Numbered from the stretch's first letter, positions 9,178-18,372 are shown. The stretch: 64,000 bases of DNA from Nocardioides marmorisolisilvae (GCF_003725775.1 NZ_RJSG01000002.1:2188940-2252939), one strand, 5' to 3'. Numbers and translations are program-made. The notes: generated by a model from the sequence alone, not told the origin.

Positions 9178-10059
9178 TCAGCCTCCCGTGATGTCGCGAC
9201 GACGGACGAGGACGAACGAGACGGCCAGGCAGACGACCGACCAGACGGCCGAGACCACGAGTCCGTCAACGAGAGGTCCGGTGAACCGTGGCGCGGCCAG
9301 CAATCCGTGCCAGGCCTCGTACGGCGTGCTCAGCAGCACGGCCCGCAGGCCGGCGATGCTGCCGAGCGAGCCGACCAGCTGCATCAGCATGCCGAGCACG
9401 GCCGGGGCCGCGATGCCGGCCGCCGTGCTGCGCGTGGCCACCGAGATCAGGATGGCGAGGCAGGTGAAGCCGAGTGTGGGCAGCAGGGTGCTGGCCCAGC
9501 TCTCCGCGACCAGACGCAGTGCCTCGTGGTTGCTCATCAGCTGGCCGGAGACCCCGGTCAGCTGGTCGCTGCCGCCCAGGAGCACCGAGGCGGCGATGGT
9601 CGAGGCGGACAGCACCGCGACCATCACCGTGGCGAAGCCGAAGGCGGTCATGACCTTGGCCCAGAAGATCGTCGTCCGGCTGGCCGAGCGGGTCAGCACC
9701 GTCTTCCAGGTGCCGTGCTGGTCCTCGCTGGCGAAGATGTCCCCCGCCACGATCGAGGTGAGCAGCGGGAGCGCCCATTGCCCGGCGAAGCCGAGGATCA
9801 GCAGCGAGAGCGAGTACCCCGAGGTCGTGGCGTAGCGCCCGAAGAGAGTGTCCTTGGGCGCCTGGGCCTGGGCGTTGATCGCGGCGACCACCGGGATCGG
9901 CCCGAGCAGGGCACCGAGCAGCACCAGCTTGGCCCGCAGCTGGGAGCTCAGCTTGCGCAGCTCCCAGACGAGCACGGCGCCCAGCCCGGCGGTCCGGCCG
10001 GACCCCGGGGCCGGGCCGGCAGTGATGATCCGCTTCTCGGCGGCGGACAGGTTCGTCAT
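9178..10059 (-). CDS. ABC-2 type transporter permease
   Basis: 293 aa with six hydrophobic segments: AKLVLLGALLGPIPVVAAI, SLSLLILGFAGQWALPLL, FGFATVMVAVLSASTIAA, ILISVATRSTAAGIAAPAV and further ones at the C-terminus. The motif FASEDQHGTWKTVLTRSASR, between the second and third segments, is the characteristic ABC-2 permease cytoplasmic stretch (E-x3-GT-x3-L-x-R). It forms the membrane part of an exporter with the preceding ATPase, whose stop codon overlaps this start by 4 bases. The substrate could be lipid, peptide or drug. Confidence 0.85.
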   Translation of the reverse strand: MTNLSAAEKRIITAGPAPGSGRTAGLGAVLVWELRKLSSQLRAKLVLLGALLGPIPVVAAINAQAQAPKDTLFGRYATTSGYSLSLLILGFAGQWALPLLTSIVAGDIFASEDQHGTWKTVLTRSASRTTIFWAKVMTAFGFATVMVAVLSASTIAASVLLGGSDQLTGVSGQLMSNHEALRLVAESWASTLLPTLGFTCLAILISVATRSTAAGIAAPAVLGMLMQLVGSLGSIAGLRAVLLSTPYEAWHGLLAAPRFTGPLVDGLVVSAVWSVVCLAVSFVLVRRRDITGG

Positions 10060-11014
10060 CGAGTCACCCCCTTCAGCAGGTGACGGTGCTCGGCGTCCGC
10101 GTGCTCGGCATCGTCGGTGAGCATGAAGAACAGCGCCTCCAAGGGCGTCTCGGTCGGGGTGAACGCGCGCAGCCGGATACCGTTGCGGACCAGGTCCGCG
10201 ACGTACGCCGCCACGGCGTCCTCCTGGCCGGCCACCCGCAGCGCATCCTCGGTTCGCGTGACGGTGACGCCCGGGTTCTGCTCGGACAGCCCGAGCGCCC
10301 TGTCGTCCGCGGAGGTGCGCAGCAGGTGGCCGGGGTCCGGGGCCATCGCACGCAGGTCGGTGATCGAGCCGTGGAAGGAGACGCTGCCCCTGCTCATGAT
10401 GGTGACGTTGTCGCAGATCTCCTCGACCTCGTCCATGTGGTGGGAGGAGAGCAGCACCGTCAGTCCACTGTCGGCCAGCTGCTTCACCAGCGCCCGCATG
10501 TCGCGGATACCGGCCGGGTCCAGGCCGTTGGCCGGCTCGTCGAGCACGAGGAGGCTGGGGCGGCGCAGCAGCGACGCTGCCACGCCGAGGCGCTGCTTCA
10601 TGCCGTAGGAGTAGCCGCCGACCTTGCGGTCGGCGCGGTCTGAGAGGTCGACGACGTCCAGCACCTCCTCGACCAGACCCTTGGGCGCGCCGCCATCGAG
10701 GCGGGCCATGCCCACCAAGTTCTGCCGTCCGGTCAGGTAGGGGTAGACCGCGGGCTCTCGATGAATCCGGCCACCCCGTCGAGGACCGAGACCCCGGAGT
10801 CCTTCCAGGTCCGGCCGAAGATCTGGATCTCCCCCTCTTCGGGCTGGATCAGCCCGAAGAGCATCCGCAGCAGGGTCGTCTTGCCCGCGCCGTTGGGGCC
10901 GAGGACTCCGTAGACCTCGCCGGGAGCGACCTGGAGGGAGACGTCGACGACGGCCCGCACCGCGCCGAACGACTTCGAGACGCCCTGGGCGTCGACTGCC
11001 AGTGCTGAGTTCAT
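10056..11014 (-). pseudogene. ABC transporter ATP-binding protein, frameshifted
   Basis: The N-terminal part (11014 down to about 10755) encodes Walker A GPNGAGKT and reads to GFIESP. It then leaves frame and stops at 10733. The second part, in another frame, resumes as AVYPYLTGRQNL and continues through the signature YSYGMKQRL, Walker B LLVLDEPANGLD and the H-loop SSHHMDE to the end at 10056. Homologues read IESPA-x-YPYL across this point, so one G is missing around 10748-10754 on the plus strand. The span is 959 nt, one short of a multiple of three. Everything else is intact, so this is either a very recent mutation or a sequencing error. If restored, the product is a 319-aa ABC-2 exporter ATPase. 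Confidence 0.88.
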
Positions 11015-11038
11015 GCCAGGAACGTACGAAGGTCCACC

Positions 11039-11067
11039 TGAACCTGCGATGAACGCGGCAGGTGAAC
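11039..11067 (-). promoter_or_regulatory. Three GTTCA repeats upstream of ABC operon
   Basis: Reading the minus strand, GTTCA occurs with its end bases at 11067, 11054 and 11043; the last two are exactly 11 bases apart. The repeats lie 25-55 bases upstream of the ABC ATPase start. Spaced GTTCA units resemble PhoP direct-repeat boxes, but the flanking bases are poor matches. They could also be a site for another regulator. Confidence 0.25.
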
Positions 11068-11072
11068 GGCAA

Positions 11073-11100
11073 GGCCCGGGCGGACTGATCCGCCCGGGCC
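11073..11100 (-). terminator. Perfect 12-bp hairpin downstream of secreted protein gene
   Basis: GGCCCGGGCGGA (11073-11084) and TCCGCCCGGGCC (11089-11100) form a perfect stem with a CTGA loop, 14 bases after the stop of the gene at 11114-11704. It would end that transcript before the ABC operon promoter. Confidence 0.7.
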
Positions 11101-11113
11101 CCGCGTGCCTCCG

Positions 11114-11704
11114 TCAGGAGGCCGGCGGCGGGCCTCCGTGCTCGCCCGGGCCGCCCGGGCCGCCCGGGCCGCCGAAGCCGCCTCCGCCGATGACCTTGGC
11201 GTCGAAGGCCTTCAGCACCGAGGCCTCGTCGGCGTCGGTCAGCGTGCCGGCCTTGACCGCGGCGTCGAGCTTGGTCTTCAGCTGCGCCCGCTCGTCCGCC
11301 CGGGCCTCGGTCTGCGCGACCGCGAGGGCTGCCTTGACCTTGGCCTCGGACACGTCGAGCTTCGCCGCCAGCGCCTTGATGAAGGCGGCCTGGTGCGCAG
11401 CCCGCTCGGCCGCGGTCGGCGGCGTGGGCTTGGTGCCGTCGGCCGGCTTGGTCGGCTTCTGGTCCTCGCGCACGGCGTCGAGCGCGGCCTTGACCTTGCT
11501 CTCGCTCAGGCCCAGCTGCTTGGCCAGCGTGGCGGCCAGCTGCCCGCCGTCACGCGGGCCGGGCTGCTGCTGGGTCGTGGACGTGGTGGCTGTGTCGGTG
11601 GCGGTGCCGGTGTCGGCGTTCGCCATCGCCACGCCGCCGACCGCGAGCCCCATGCCCGCGATGGCCCCGGCTACGCCGGTGCGCACGATCGTCGATCGGT
11701 CCAT
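11114..11704 (-). CDS. Secreted Ala/Lys-rich helical protein with Gly-Pro tail
   Basis: 196 aa. The start is set at the ATG at 11704, which has a strong AGGAGGAAA ribosome site just upstream; longer frames have none. Residues 1-30 are a signal peptide ending AMANA-D. The mature chain is mostly charged helix with two copies of a module, LAKQLGLSESKVKAAL (about residue 62) and LAAKLDVSEAKVKAAL (about residue 112). A third degenerate stretch follows, then a C-terminal GGPGGPGGPGEHGG tail. No family with known function is recognised. It is divergent from the ECF sigma operon across a 172-base gap, so it may belong to the same envelope response. Confidence 0.75.
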   Translation of the reverse strand: MDRSTIVRTGVAGAIAGMGLAVGGVAMANADTGTATDTATTSTTQQQPGPRDGGQLAATLAKQLGLSESKVKAALDAVREDQKPTKPADGTKPTPPTAAERAAHQAAFIKALAAKLDVSEAKVKAALAVAQTEARADERAQLKTKLDAAVKAGTLTDADEASVLKAFDAKVIGGGGFGGPGGPGGPGEHGGPPPAS

Positions 11705-11823
11705 CTCGTTTCCTCCTGGTGTCGTGTTGCTTGCCCGACCCACGGTGGAGGCGTTGCCTGTCCCGTTCCTGTGCGCGCGGACAGGGAGTCCTGGGACCCG
11801 AAAAGTTCCCGATCGCACCGGTG

Positions 11824-11850
11824 TGAACCAAAGTGCCACCATCTACGTGT
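11824..11850 (+). promoter_or_regulatory. ECF-type promoter of the sigma/anti-sigma operon
   Basis: TGAACC (11824-11829) and CGTGT (11846-11850) are separated by exactly 16 bases, 27 bases before the sigma factor ATG. From memory this matches the SigL-type ECF promoter pattern of actinobacteria (TGAACC, 16-18 bases, CGTG). The sigma factor therefore very likely activates its own operon. Confidence 0.65.
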
Positions 11851-11876
11851 ACTGGTGTGGAGGTGGACACCGAGCC

Positions 11877-12386
11877 ATGGCCGACGACCCGACCGCGCTG
11901 ATGCAGCAGCTGCACGACGAGCACGCAGCCGCGCTGTGGGGTTTCTGCCTGCACCTGACCGGGGACCGGCTGCGCGCCGAGGACCTCGCCCAGGAGACGC
12001 TGCTGCGCGCCTGGCAGCACCCTGAGGTGCTGGACCAGTCACGACGCTCGGCGCGCTCCTGGCTGTTCACCGTGGCGCGGAACCTGACGATCGACGAGTG
12101 GCGCAGCAAGCGCTTCCAGAACGAGCGCAGCACCGACGACGTGCCGGAGCCGCGGGAGACGGTCGACGAGACCGACACCCTGCTCCAGGCCTGGGTGGTC
12201 GCCGAGGCCGTGACCCAGCTGTCCGAGGAGCACCGCGCGGTGCTGCTCGAGTGCTACTACCGGGGGCGATCGGTCGCGGAGGCGGCCACCCGGCTCGGCG
12301 TACCGCCGGGCACGGTGAAGAGCCGCACCCATTACGCGCTGCGCGCCCTGCGCCTGGCGCTGGAGGAAATGGGGGTCGGCCGATGA
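11877..12386 (+). CDS. ECF RNA polymerase sigma factor
   Basis: 169 aa. The start ATG at 11877 is preceded by GGAGGTGG; upstream in-frame sequence is non-protein-like. Region 2 covers residues 8-75 (DRLRAEDLAQETLLRAWQHP and SWLFTVARNLTIDEWRSKR, core and -10 binding). Region 4 covers residues 110-160 (LSEEHRAVLLECYYRGRSVAEAATRLGVPPGTVKSRTHYALRAL), which has the HTH. The length and the neighbouring zinc anti-sigma fit the SigK/SigL-RskA/RslA type of membrane-controlled ECF factors. It is coupled to the anti-sigma gene by an ATGA overlap. Confidence 0.92.
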   Translation: MADDPTALMQQLHDEHAAALWGFCLHLTGDRLRAEDLAQETLLRAWQHPEVLDQSRRSARSWLFTVARNLTIDEWRSKRFQNERSTDDVPEPRETVDETDTLLQAWVVAEAVTQLSEEHRAVLLECYYRGRSVAEAATRLGVPPGTVKSRTHYALRALRLALEEMGVGR

Positions 12387-13069
12387 GCTGCGGATTCGAG
12401 CACGACGACGGCGCCTACGTCCTGGGGGCGCTCTCGCCCGAGGACCGGGCCGCGTTCGAGAGGCACCTGGAGGACTGCGACTCCTGCACCCGCTCGGTGC
12501 GCGAGCTGGCCGGGCTCCCCGGGCTGCTGGCCCGCGTGCCGGTGGAGACCCTCGACGCGGACCACCAGCCGGAGCCGGTGCCTGCCACCTTGCTGCCCGG
12601 CCTGCTCTTCCGGGTGCGCCGCGCCCGGCGTCGGCGCACCTGGGCGACGGTCGGCCTGGTCGCCGCCGCAGCCACTGCTGCCGGCGTGGTCGCCGGTGTC
12701 ACCGTCGACCACTCCTCGAACGACACGGGCTCCAGCGTCGTGGCGACCTCCCAGGCGCAGCGGTTCACGCCGGTGGGCACGGTGCCGATCTCGGGCTGGG
12801 TCTCGCTCACCAGGGTCGGTTGGGGCACCCGGCTGAACCTGACCTGCTCGTATGCCTCGGCCGACGCGTACGGCGCCACCCGGCCGGTGAGCTACTCGAT
12901 GTTCGTCACCCGCACCGACGGCACCACCGAGCAGGTCGCCTCCTGGAAGGCGCAGCCCGGGAAGACGCTGAAGATCGAGGCAGCGACCGCCGCTGCGCCC
13001 GGCGACATCGCCAGCGTGTCCGTGCGGACCGCCGGCGGCCGCGCCGTGCTGCGGCTCGTCAACGACTGA
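12383..13069 (+). CDS. Membrane anti-sigma factor with zinc (ZAS) domain
   Basis: 228 aa. Residues 1-40 hold an anti-sigma zinc finger: MSCGFEHDDGAYVLGALS, then HLEDCDSC, the H-x3-C-x2-C core with an upstream His. A basic stretch (RRARRRRTW) precedes a single membrane segment at about residues 92-113 (ATVGLVAAAATAAGVVAGV). The outer domain (residues 115-228) is a small beta-rich domain as in RskA/RslA-type proteins. It holds the ECF factor at the membrane, and release is normally by regulated proteolysis. It starts within the sigma gene's stop codon. Confidence 0.9.
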   Translation: MSCGFEHDDGAYVLGALSPEDRAAFERHLEDCDSCTRSVRELAGLPGLLARVPVETLDADHQPEPVPATLLPGLLFRVRRARRRRTWATVGLVAAAATAAGVVAGVTVDHSSNDTGSSVVATSQAQRFTPVGTVPISGWVSLTRVGWGTRLNLTCSYASADAYGATRPVSYSMFVTRTDGTTEQVASWKAQPGKTLKIEAATAAAPGDIASVSVRTAGGRAVLRLVND

Positions 13070-13084
13070 GCGCGGCCCTGGTCC

Positions 13085-15199
13085 TCAGCGCTTGAAGGCG
13101 TCGAGGAACCGGTCGCGGAAGGTGTCCATCCGCCACACCGCTGCGTCCGGGGTGGGCTGCAGCTGCGGCTGCCAGTTCCAGCCCGCGATCCGCTGGATGA
13201 CCTTCGGGTCCTGCGCGATCACGCTGATCGGCACGTCGTGCCCGGGGTGCGGGCCGCTGACGTAGCCGTGCGGCTGGTGGTCCCCGAGCGCGATCACCAC
13301 CAGGTTCGGATCCGGGTAGGTGGTCAGGAACCCGGTCAGCGCCTGCCAGGTGTACTCGATCGACTTCCCGTACATCGTCTGCACCCGAGCCGGATCGGAG
13401 AAGACCTGCGCCAGCGTCGGGCGCTGCGGCATCGCGTCGTACCCCGAGCCGTTGCCGACCTGGCTCCACGGGATCATCGTCGGAAGCGGCGTCCACGGGT
13501 GGTGGCTGGAGACCAGGTCGATCTCGGCGAACACCGGCTTGCGGTGCCCATGGTCCAACCCGGGAGCCAGCTGGAGCTTGCGGAACGTCGAGAGCGTGTA
13601 CTGGTCGGGGATCGGCGCGTAGCCGAACTTCGGGCCGCGGTAGCCGACGTTGCGCGAGTCGTAGTACTGCTGGAACTTGTAGTAGTCCTGGCCCTGGGTC
13701 CAGTCCTGGGTGTCGGCCGGCACGTCGAAGACGGTGTGCCAGCCGGCCGCGCCGAACAGGCTGGTCAGGGTGACCCGGTCCGCACCGAGCAGCTGGCGGT
13801 AGCGGCGCTGGCTGTTCACCCACAGCCCGGACTCGAAGCTCGAGTGCGCCAGCCAGGACCCGGCGCCGAACGTCGGGGAGGTCAGGAACGAGCTGCGGAT
13901 CGTGTAGCCGGCCTGGTTCAGCTGGTGGGTCCCGGTGGCCAGCACCTGGTTGATGCCCTTCGAGTACGACGTTCCCTGGACCGCCACCCGGCCGTAGGAC
14001 TCGACGAAGACGACGAGCACGTCCTTGCCGGCCAGCCCGGCGACCAGGCTCTTCGGGTCGGCCTTCGCCTGACTCGCGTAGGCATCGACCGCGATCTGCT
14101 GGTTGAAGGCCCGCGTGTCGGCCACGTCGAACCTCAGCTGGTGCACCTCGTCGGCGGTGAGGCGGCTGGCGCCCGCGGCGGCCAGCGGCATCCCGGTGGC
14201 GGCGCCGAGCAGGCCCACGGTCGCCAGCACGCCGACGGCCGGGTTCACGAAGCGGCGCTGGCGCCGGGCAGCCGCGACCACCCGGACGGCACAGAGCGGA
14301 ACCAGGACCAGCACGGCGACCGCGGCGAACACCGCCAGCCCCGCGACCACCCGGGCCAGGCCCATCCCGATCGAGTCACCGAGCACGCCGACACCCGGCC
14401 CGAGGTAGGACCAGTCGCCGACGAGGTCGAAGTCGCGCTCGAAGACGGTCTGGAAGGACGCGTTGAGGATCGTGACCAGCACCAGCACACCGAGCAGGAG
14501 GCCGAGGACGGCGGTCAGGGCGATCCGCAGGCGACGTACCGGGATGAGCGCGAGGGGCACGATGACCAGGAGCTCGAGCGGCGCCCGGAACGGGTGGGAG
14601 GCGGCCGCGGCCGCCCAGAGCGCGCCGAAGGCCAGGATCGTCGGGTACGGGAGCACCAGCGGTCCTCGGGGCGCCCGCCAGCGGTCGACCCCCTCGTGCA
14701 CGAAGGACTCCCCCAGCAGCACCGCCACGACCACCACCGCGACCTCCGCGACCAGGTGCGGCAGGGGCAGCGCGACGACCGCGGCCAGGGTGATCCCGGT
14801 GGTCGCGGCGACCGTGCGGCACCACGGGCGCGGTCCCGCAGGGGGCGTGCGCAGCGCCGGCACGGCCGCGAACAGGGCACCGAACAGGTAGCGGGAAAGC
14901 CCCAGGGCCACGACCCACAGCCCGAGGTCGCCCGCGGCGATCGAGCTCAGCACCAGGATCAGCAGCGCGTCGGCCTCGGGGTCCAGGCGGGAGCCCAGGC
15001 GGGTGACGGTCCCGGTCGCGCGGGCGAGCCGGCCGTCGACGAAGTCGCTCAGCAGGGCGAGTCCGGCCAGAACGCCCAGCAGCGGGCGCGGGGCGTCGAG
15101 CACAGCAGCAACGGCCAGAGCGCCCGCGAGCAGGAACCGGAAGGCGGTGACCAGGTTCGCCCCGGTCAGGGAATCCTGCGTCCGATGAACCTGGTGCAC
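13085..15199 (-). CDS. CDP-alcohol phosphatidyltransferase fused to LtaS-like sulfatase domain
   Basis: 704 aa from a GTG at 15199 with GGAGG 5 bases upstream; the longer frame start has no ribosome site. The N-terminal 180 residues are a CDP-alcohol phosphatidyltransferase with the full motif D52-x2-DG-x2-AR-x8-G-x3-D-x3-D77. Further membrane helices follow to about residue 345. Residues 390-690 form an alkaline-phosphatase-superfamily (sulfatase/LtaS-like) outer domain: [20 protein letters not shown] near the nucleophile site, [11 protein letters not shown], and ALGDHQPHG near the C-terminus. The first half would swap CMP for an alcohol on CDP-diacylglycerol. The second would act outside the membrane on a phosphodiester or phosphoglycerol group. 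It is divergent from the pterin/GT operon, sharing 62 bases of promoter that hold a GGGTG-A-CACCC dyad (15217-15227). Confidence 0.85.
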   Translation of the reverse strand: MHQVHRTQDSLTGANLVTAFRFLLAGALAVAAVLDAPRPLLGVLAGLALLSDFVDGRLARATGTVTRLGSRLDPEADALLILVLSSIAAGDLGLWVVALGLSRYLFGALFAAVPALRTPPAGPRPWCRTVAATTGITLAAVVALPLPHLVAEVAVVVVAVLLGESFVHEGVDRWRAPRGPLVLPYPTILAFGALWAAAAASHPFRAPLELLVIVPLALIPVRRLRIALTAVLGLLLGVLVLVTILNASFQTVFERDFDLVGDWSYLGPGVGVLGDSIGMGLARVVAGLAVFAAVAVLVLVPLCAVRVVAAARRQRRFVNPAVGVLATVGLLGAATGMPLAAAGASRLTADEVHQLRFDVADTRAFNQQIAVDAYASQAKADPKSLVAGLAGKDVLVVFVESYGRVAVQGTSYSKGINQVLATGTHQLNQAGYTIRSSFLTSPTFGAGSWLAHSSFESGLWVNSQRRYRQLLGADRVTLTSLFGAAGWHTVFDVPADTQDWTQGQDYYKFQQYYDSRNVGYRGPKFGYAPIPDQYTLSTFRKLQLAPGLDHGHRKPVFAEIDLVSSHHPWTPLPTMIPWSQVGNGSGYDAMPQRPTLAQVFSDPARVQTMYGKSIEYTWQALTGFLTTYPDPNLVVIALGDHQPHGYVSGPHPGHDVPISVIAQDPKVIQRIAGWNWQPQLQPTPDAAVWRMDTFRDRFLDAFKR

Positions 15200-15261
15200 C
15201 GTGCCTCCGTATCTAGGGGTGACACCCATCAATACGGTCCACGCACCAGGGAGGTTCAGCG

Positions 15262-16236
15262 ATGCAGGAGCGGGCGTTCTGGGTCAGCCCCGGCCGCGGC
15301 GAGATCCGCACGGTCGACGTCGCCGAGCCCGGACCCGGCCAGGTCCGGGTGCGCTCGCTGCATTCCGGCGTCAGCCGCGGCACCGAGACCCTCGTCTTCC
15401 GCGGCGCCGTTCCGGTCGACCAGCACGAGCGGATGCGGGCTCCGCACCAGGACGGCGAGTTCCCCGGCCCGGTCAAGTACGGGTACCTGAACGTCGGCGT
15501 CGTCGAGGCGGGCGAGCCCGCGCTGGTCGGCCGCACGGTCTTCTGCCTGCACCCCCACCAGACGGCGTACGTCGTCGCGGCGTCCGAGGTGACGCCCGTC
15601 CCCGAGCAGGTCCCGGCCACACGAGCGGTGCTGGCCGGGACCGTCGAGACCGCGTTGAACGCCCTCTGGGACGCCGGCCCGCGGCTCGGCGACCGGATCG
15701 CGGTCGTCGGTGCCGGCATGGTCGGCTGCAGCGTCGCCCGGCTGGCCGCCGGCATCCCGGGCGCCGAGGTGGTGCTCGCCGACGTCGACCCGACCCGGGC
15801 CGAGGTGGCCGCGGCTCTCGGCGTCGCGTTCGCGCACCCCGACGACGTCCCCGGCGACCGCGACCTGGTCCTGCACGCCACCGCGACCGCGGCCGGGCTG
15901 CAGCGCTCCCTGGAGCTGCTCGGTCCGGACGGCGAGGTCGTGGACCTCTCCTGGTACGGCGACGAGCCGGTCACCCTCGAGCTGGGTGGAGCGTTCCACT
16001 CCGGGCGGCTGCGGGTCCGGGCCAGCCAGGTCGGCGAGGTCGCCCTGGCCCGCCGGCACCGCCGGACGCGGGCCCAACGGCTCGCCCTGGCCCTCGAGCT
16101 GCTGCGCGACGACGCCTTCGACGCGCTGCTCTCCGGCGCCTCCGACTTCGACGACCTGCCCGACGTGATGGCCGACCTCGCGTCCGGCCGCCCCGCTCTC
16201 TGCCACACGATCACCTACCCGGGAGGTCCCCGCTGA
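15262..16236 (+). CDS. MDR-superfamily dehydrogenase of pterin/GT cluster, no catalytic zinc Cys
   Basis: 324 aa, shorter than standard zinc alcohol dehydrogenases (about 340-350). It has the GroES-like N-terminal fold ([26 protein letters not shown]) and a Rossmann domain with [17 protein letters not shown] and acidic VLADVD at the second strand, suggesting NAD. At the usual G-x-C-G-T-D catalytic-zinc position the protein reads GVSRGTE, so the zinc-ligating Cys is absent and the structural-zinc loop is also missing. It is more like the BchC/quinone-reductase-type MDR members. First gene of a five-gene coupled operon; its stop overlaps the pterin synthase start (TGATG). Confidence 0.8.
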   Translation: MQERAFWVSPGRGEIRTVDVAEPGPGQVRVRSLHSGVSRGTETLVFRGAVPVDQHERMRAPHQDGEFPGPVKYGYLNVGVVEAGEPALVGRTVFCLHPHQTAYVVAASEVTPVPEQVPATRAVLAGTVETALNALWDAGPRLGDRIAVVGAGMVGCSVARLAAGIPGAEVVLADVDPTRAEVAAALGVAFAHPDDVPGDRDLVLHATATAAGLQRSLELLGPDGEVVDLSWYGDEPVTLELGGAFHSGRLRVRASQVGEVALARRHRRTRAQRLALALELLRDDAFDALLSGASDFDDLPDVMADLASGRPALCHTITYPGGPR

Positions 16237-16628
16237 TGTCCGCTTCCCTGTTCTCCGTGACCGTCCGCGACCACGTGATGATCGCGCACAGCTTCACCGG
16301 CGAGGTCTTCGGACCGGCGCAGCGCCTGCACGGTGCGACCTACGTCGTCGACGCCACCTTCCGCGGGCCCGACCTCGGCCCGGACGGGATCCTGCTCGAC
16401 ATCGGGCTCGCCGCCAGCGAGCTCAAGGACGTGCTGGCCGCGGTCAACTACCGCAACCTCGACGACGAGGACGAGTTCAAGGGCACCAACACCTCCACCG
16501 AGGCCGTCGCCCGCTGGGTCGCGGACCGGCTCGCGGACCGGTTGGGCGACGACCCGCTGCTCACCGGCCTCCAGGTCACGCTGCACGAGTCGCACGTCGC
16601 GTGGGCGGCGTACGAGAGGCCGTTGTGA
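16236..16628 (+). CDS. 6-pyruvoyl-tetrahydropterin synthase / QueD-fold protein with altered active site
   Basis: 130 aa. The fold is clear: [52 protein letters not shown] and [15 protein letters not shown] are the T-fold landmarks. In the canonical enzyme a zinc site is built from three His and the catalytic Cys sits four residues before HGH. Here H18 and H32 remain, but the third ligand is A34 (HGA instead of HGH) and the Cys position is A28. The Glu region (LHESHVAW) is kept. The protein may act on a modified substrate or have a non-enzymatic role. It is coupled at both ends to its neighbours by 1-4-base overlaps. Confidence 0.85.
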   Translation: MSASLFSVTVRDHVMIAHSFTGEVFGPAQRLHGATYVVDATFRGPDLGPDGILLDIGLAASELKDVLAAVNYRNLDDEDEFKGTNTSTEAVARWVADRLADRLGDDPLLTGLQVTLHESHVAWAAYERPL

Positions 16629-17590
16629 GCGTCGCGCTCCTCGTCCCCCGCGGGCTCGACACCCGGGCCACCGGCGGCAACGTCTACGACCGGCACCTGC
16701 GTGCCGGGCTGGTCGCGCGCGGCTGGACGGTCGCGACCCACGAGCTCGACCCCGGCGACCCGGTTCCGGTGGACGGCCTGCTGCTGGTCGACAGCTTGGT
16801 CGCGTCCTGGGCGGCCGGCACGCTGCTCGGCTCCGGTGCCCGTGCCGTCCCGCTGGTCCACATGCTCTTCGGTACGCCGGGAGAGCGCGAGCTGCTCGCG
16901 GCGGCGCCGGCCGTCGTCACGACCAGCGCCTGGACCCGGAGCCAGGTGCTCGCCCACCGGTCGGTGGACCCGCGCCGCGTCGTGGTCGCGGTACCCGGCA
17001 CCGACCGTGCCCGGCTGGGATCGCCGAGCGCGACCGGGGGGAACCTGCTCTGCGTCGGCACCCTGACCCCGTCCAAGGGCCAGCACGTGCTGCTCGAGGC
17101 ACTCGCCCGGTGCGGCACCGGGGGCTGGACCTGCACGCTGGTCGGCGCGACCGACGTCGACCCGGACTACGTCGACGAGCTGCACAAGGCGGCGGCCGAC
17201 GCCGGGATCACCGACCGGGTCACCTTTACCGGCGCCCTGGACCGCCGCGAGCTCGAGGACGCCTACCGGGCTGCCGACGCGGTCGTGCTGCCGACGCTGG
17301 CCGAGTCCTACGGGATGGTCGTCACCGAGTCACTCGCCCACGGCGTCCCGGTGATCGCGAGCGCGGTGGGCGGCGTACCGGAGGCGCTCGGCGAGGTCGC
17401 CGGCGCGCACCCGGGGATGCTCGTCCGTCCGGATGACCCGGACGCCCTCGCGACCGCGCTCGACCGGTGGCTGAACGACGCCGTGCTGCGGACCTGGCTG
17501 CGCCGGACCGCGTGGCAGCGGATCGCGACGCTGCCGCGCTGGGAGGCGACTGCCGCTGCCGTGGCCCGGGCCCTGGAGGGCGCAGGATGA
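16625..17590 (+). CDS. GT4-family glycosyltransferase
   Basis: 321 aa from a GTG overlapping the preceding stop (GTGA). It has a GT-B fold: an N-terminal acceptor domain with [19 protein letters not shown], the hinge [20 protein letters not shown], and the nucleotide-sugar E-x7-E motif in [31 protein letters not shown]. It should transfer a sugar from a nucleotide donor with retention, in the cytoplasm. No membrane segment is seen. In context the acceptor may be the pterin-like product or a lipid made by this cluster. Confidence 0.88.
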   Translation: MSVALLVPRGLDTRATGGNVYDRHLRAGLVARGWTVATHELDPGDPVPVDGLLLVDSLVASWAAGTLLGSGARAVPLVHMLFGTPGERELLAAAPAVVTTSAWTRSQVLAHRSVDPRRVVVAVPGTDRARLGSPSATGGNLLCVGTLTPSKGQHVLLEALARCGTGGWTCTLVGATDVDPDYVDELHKAAADAGITDRVTFTGALDRRELEDAYRAADAVVLPTLAESYGMVVTESLAHGVPVIASAVGGVPEALGEVAGAHPGMLVRPDDPDALATALDRWLNDAVLRTWLRRTAWQRIATLPRWEATAAAVARALEGAG

Positions 17591-18372
17591 GCCAGGTCCT
17601 CGACGTCCGGGCCCCCGCCGCCACCCGGTCCCTCCAGACGACGCTCCAGTTCACCGCGGGCGCGATGGTGCTCGCGGTGCTGGCGCTGCGGTTCGGGATC
17701 TCTCCGTTCCTCGACGGGCTGCGCGCTGCCGGACCGTGGTCGGTCGGCGTCGCCCTGGTCGTCACCGCGGGGACGACCTACTGCTGCGCCCTGCGGTGGA
17801 CCCTGGTCACCCAGCGCCTCGGCGGCGAGCTCTCCCTGCGCACGGCGTACGCCACGTACTACCGCTCCCAGCTGCTCAACGTGACCCTGCCGGGCGGGGT
17901 CGTCGGCGACGTCTACCGCGGTGTCCGCCACGGCTGGAAGGCCGTGATCTGGGAGCGCGGGATCGGTCAGGTCACCCAGCTCGGCCTCATCGGGGCCCTG
18001 CTGCTGCCCGGCGACTGGCGGTGGGTCGGACTGGCTGCCGTGGTCGTGCTGGTCGCGGCCGGCGGCCCGATCACCGTGCTGTCGGCGCTGAGCACGACGG
18101 GGCACCTGCTGGTCTTCCTCGCCGCAGCCGCCGCCGTCGGGGTGCACCTGTCGCCCACCTCGCTGGTCGTGGTCGGCGCCCTGGTCCTGCTCGGCGCCTC
18201 GATCCCGCTGAACTTCGCCGGCTGGGGTCCGCGCGAGGGCATGGCTGCCTGGGCGTTCACGGCTTTCGGCTCGACGGCGGAGACCGGACTGACCGTGGCG
18301 GTCGCCTACGGCGTGATCAGCACGCTGGCCACACTCCCCGGCCTCGCCCTGCTCGGGAGGCGCGATGACTGA
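17587..18372 (+). CDS. UPF0104 / lysylphosphatidylglycerol-synthase TM-domain protein
   Basis: 261 aa from the ATG at 17587, which overlaps the GT stop. It is an integral membrane protein with about seven hydrophobic segments and the family motifs YATYYRSQLLNVTLPGGVVGDVYRG (cytoplasmic loop) and FAGWGPREGMAAWAF near the C-terminus. It corresponds to the flippase half of MprF/LPG synthases without the aminoacyl-transferase domain. Stand-alone members often sit with glycolipid or isoprenoid pathways and are thought to move lipids. Here it would fit transport of a glycosylated lipid product made with the adjacent GT. Confidence 0.87.
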   Translation: MSQVLDVRAPAATRSLQTTLQFTAGAMVLAVLALRFGISPFLDGLRAAGPWSVGVALVVTAGTTYCCALRWTLVTQRLGGELSLRTAYATYYRSQLLNVTLPGGVVGDVYRGVRHGWKAVIWERGIGQVTQLGLIGALLLPGDWRWVGLAAVVVLVAAGGPITVLSALSTTGHLLVFLAAAAAVGVHLSPTSLVVVGALVLLGASIPLNFAGWGPREGMAAWAFTAFGSTAETGLTVAVAYGVISTLATLPGLALLGRRDD

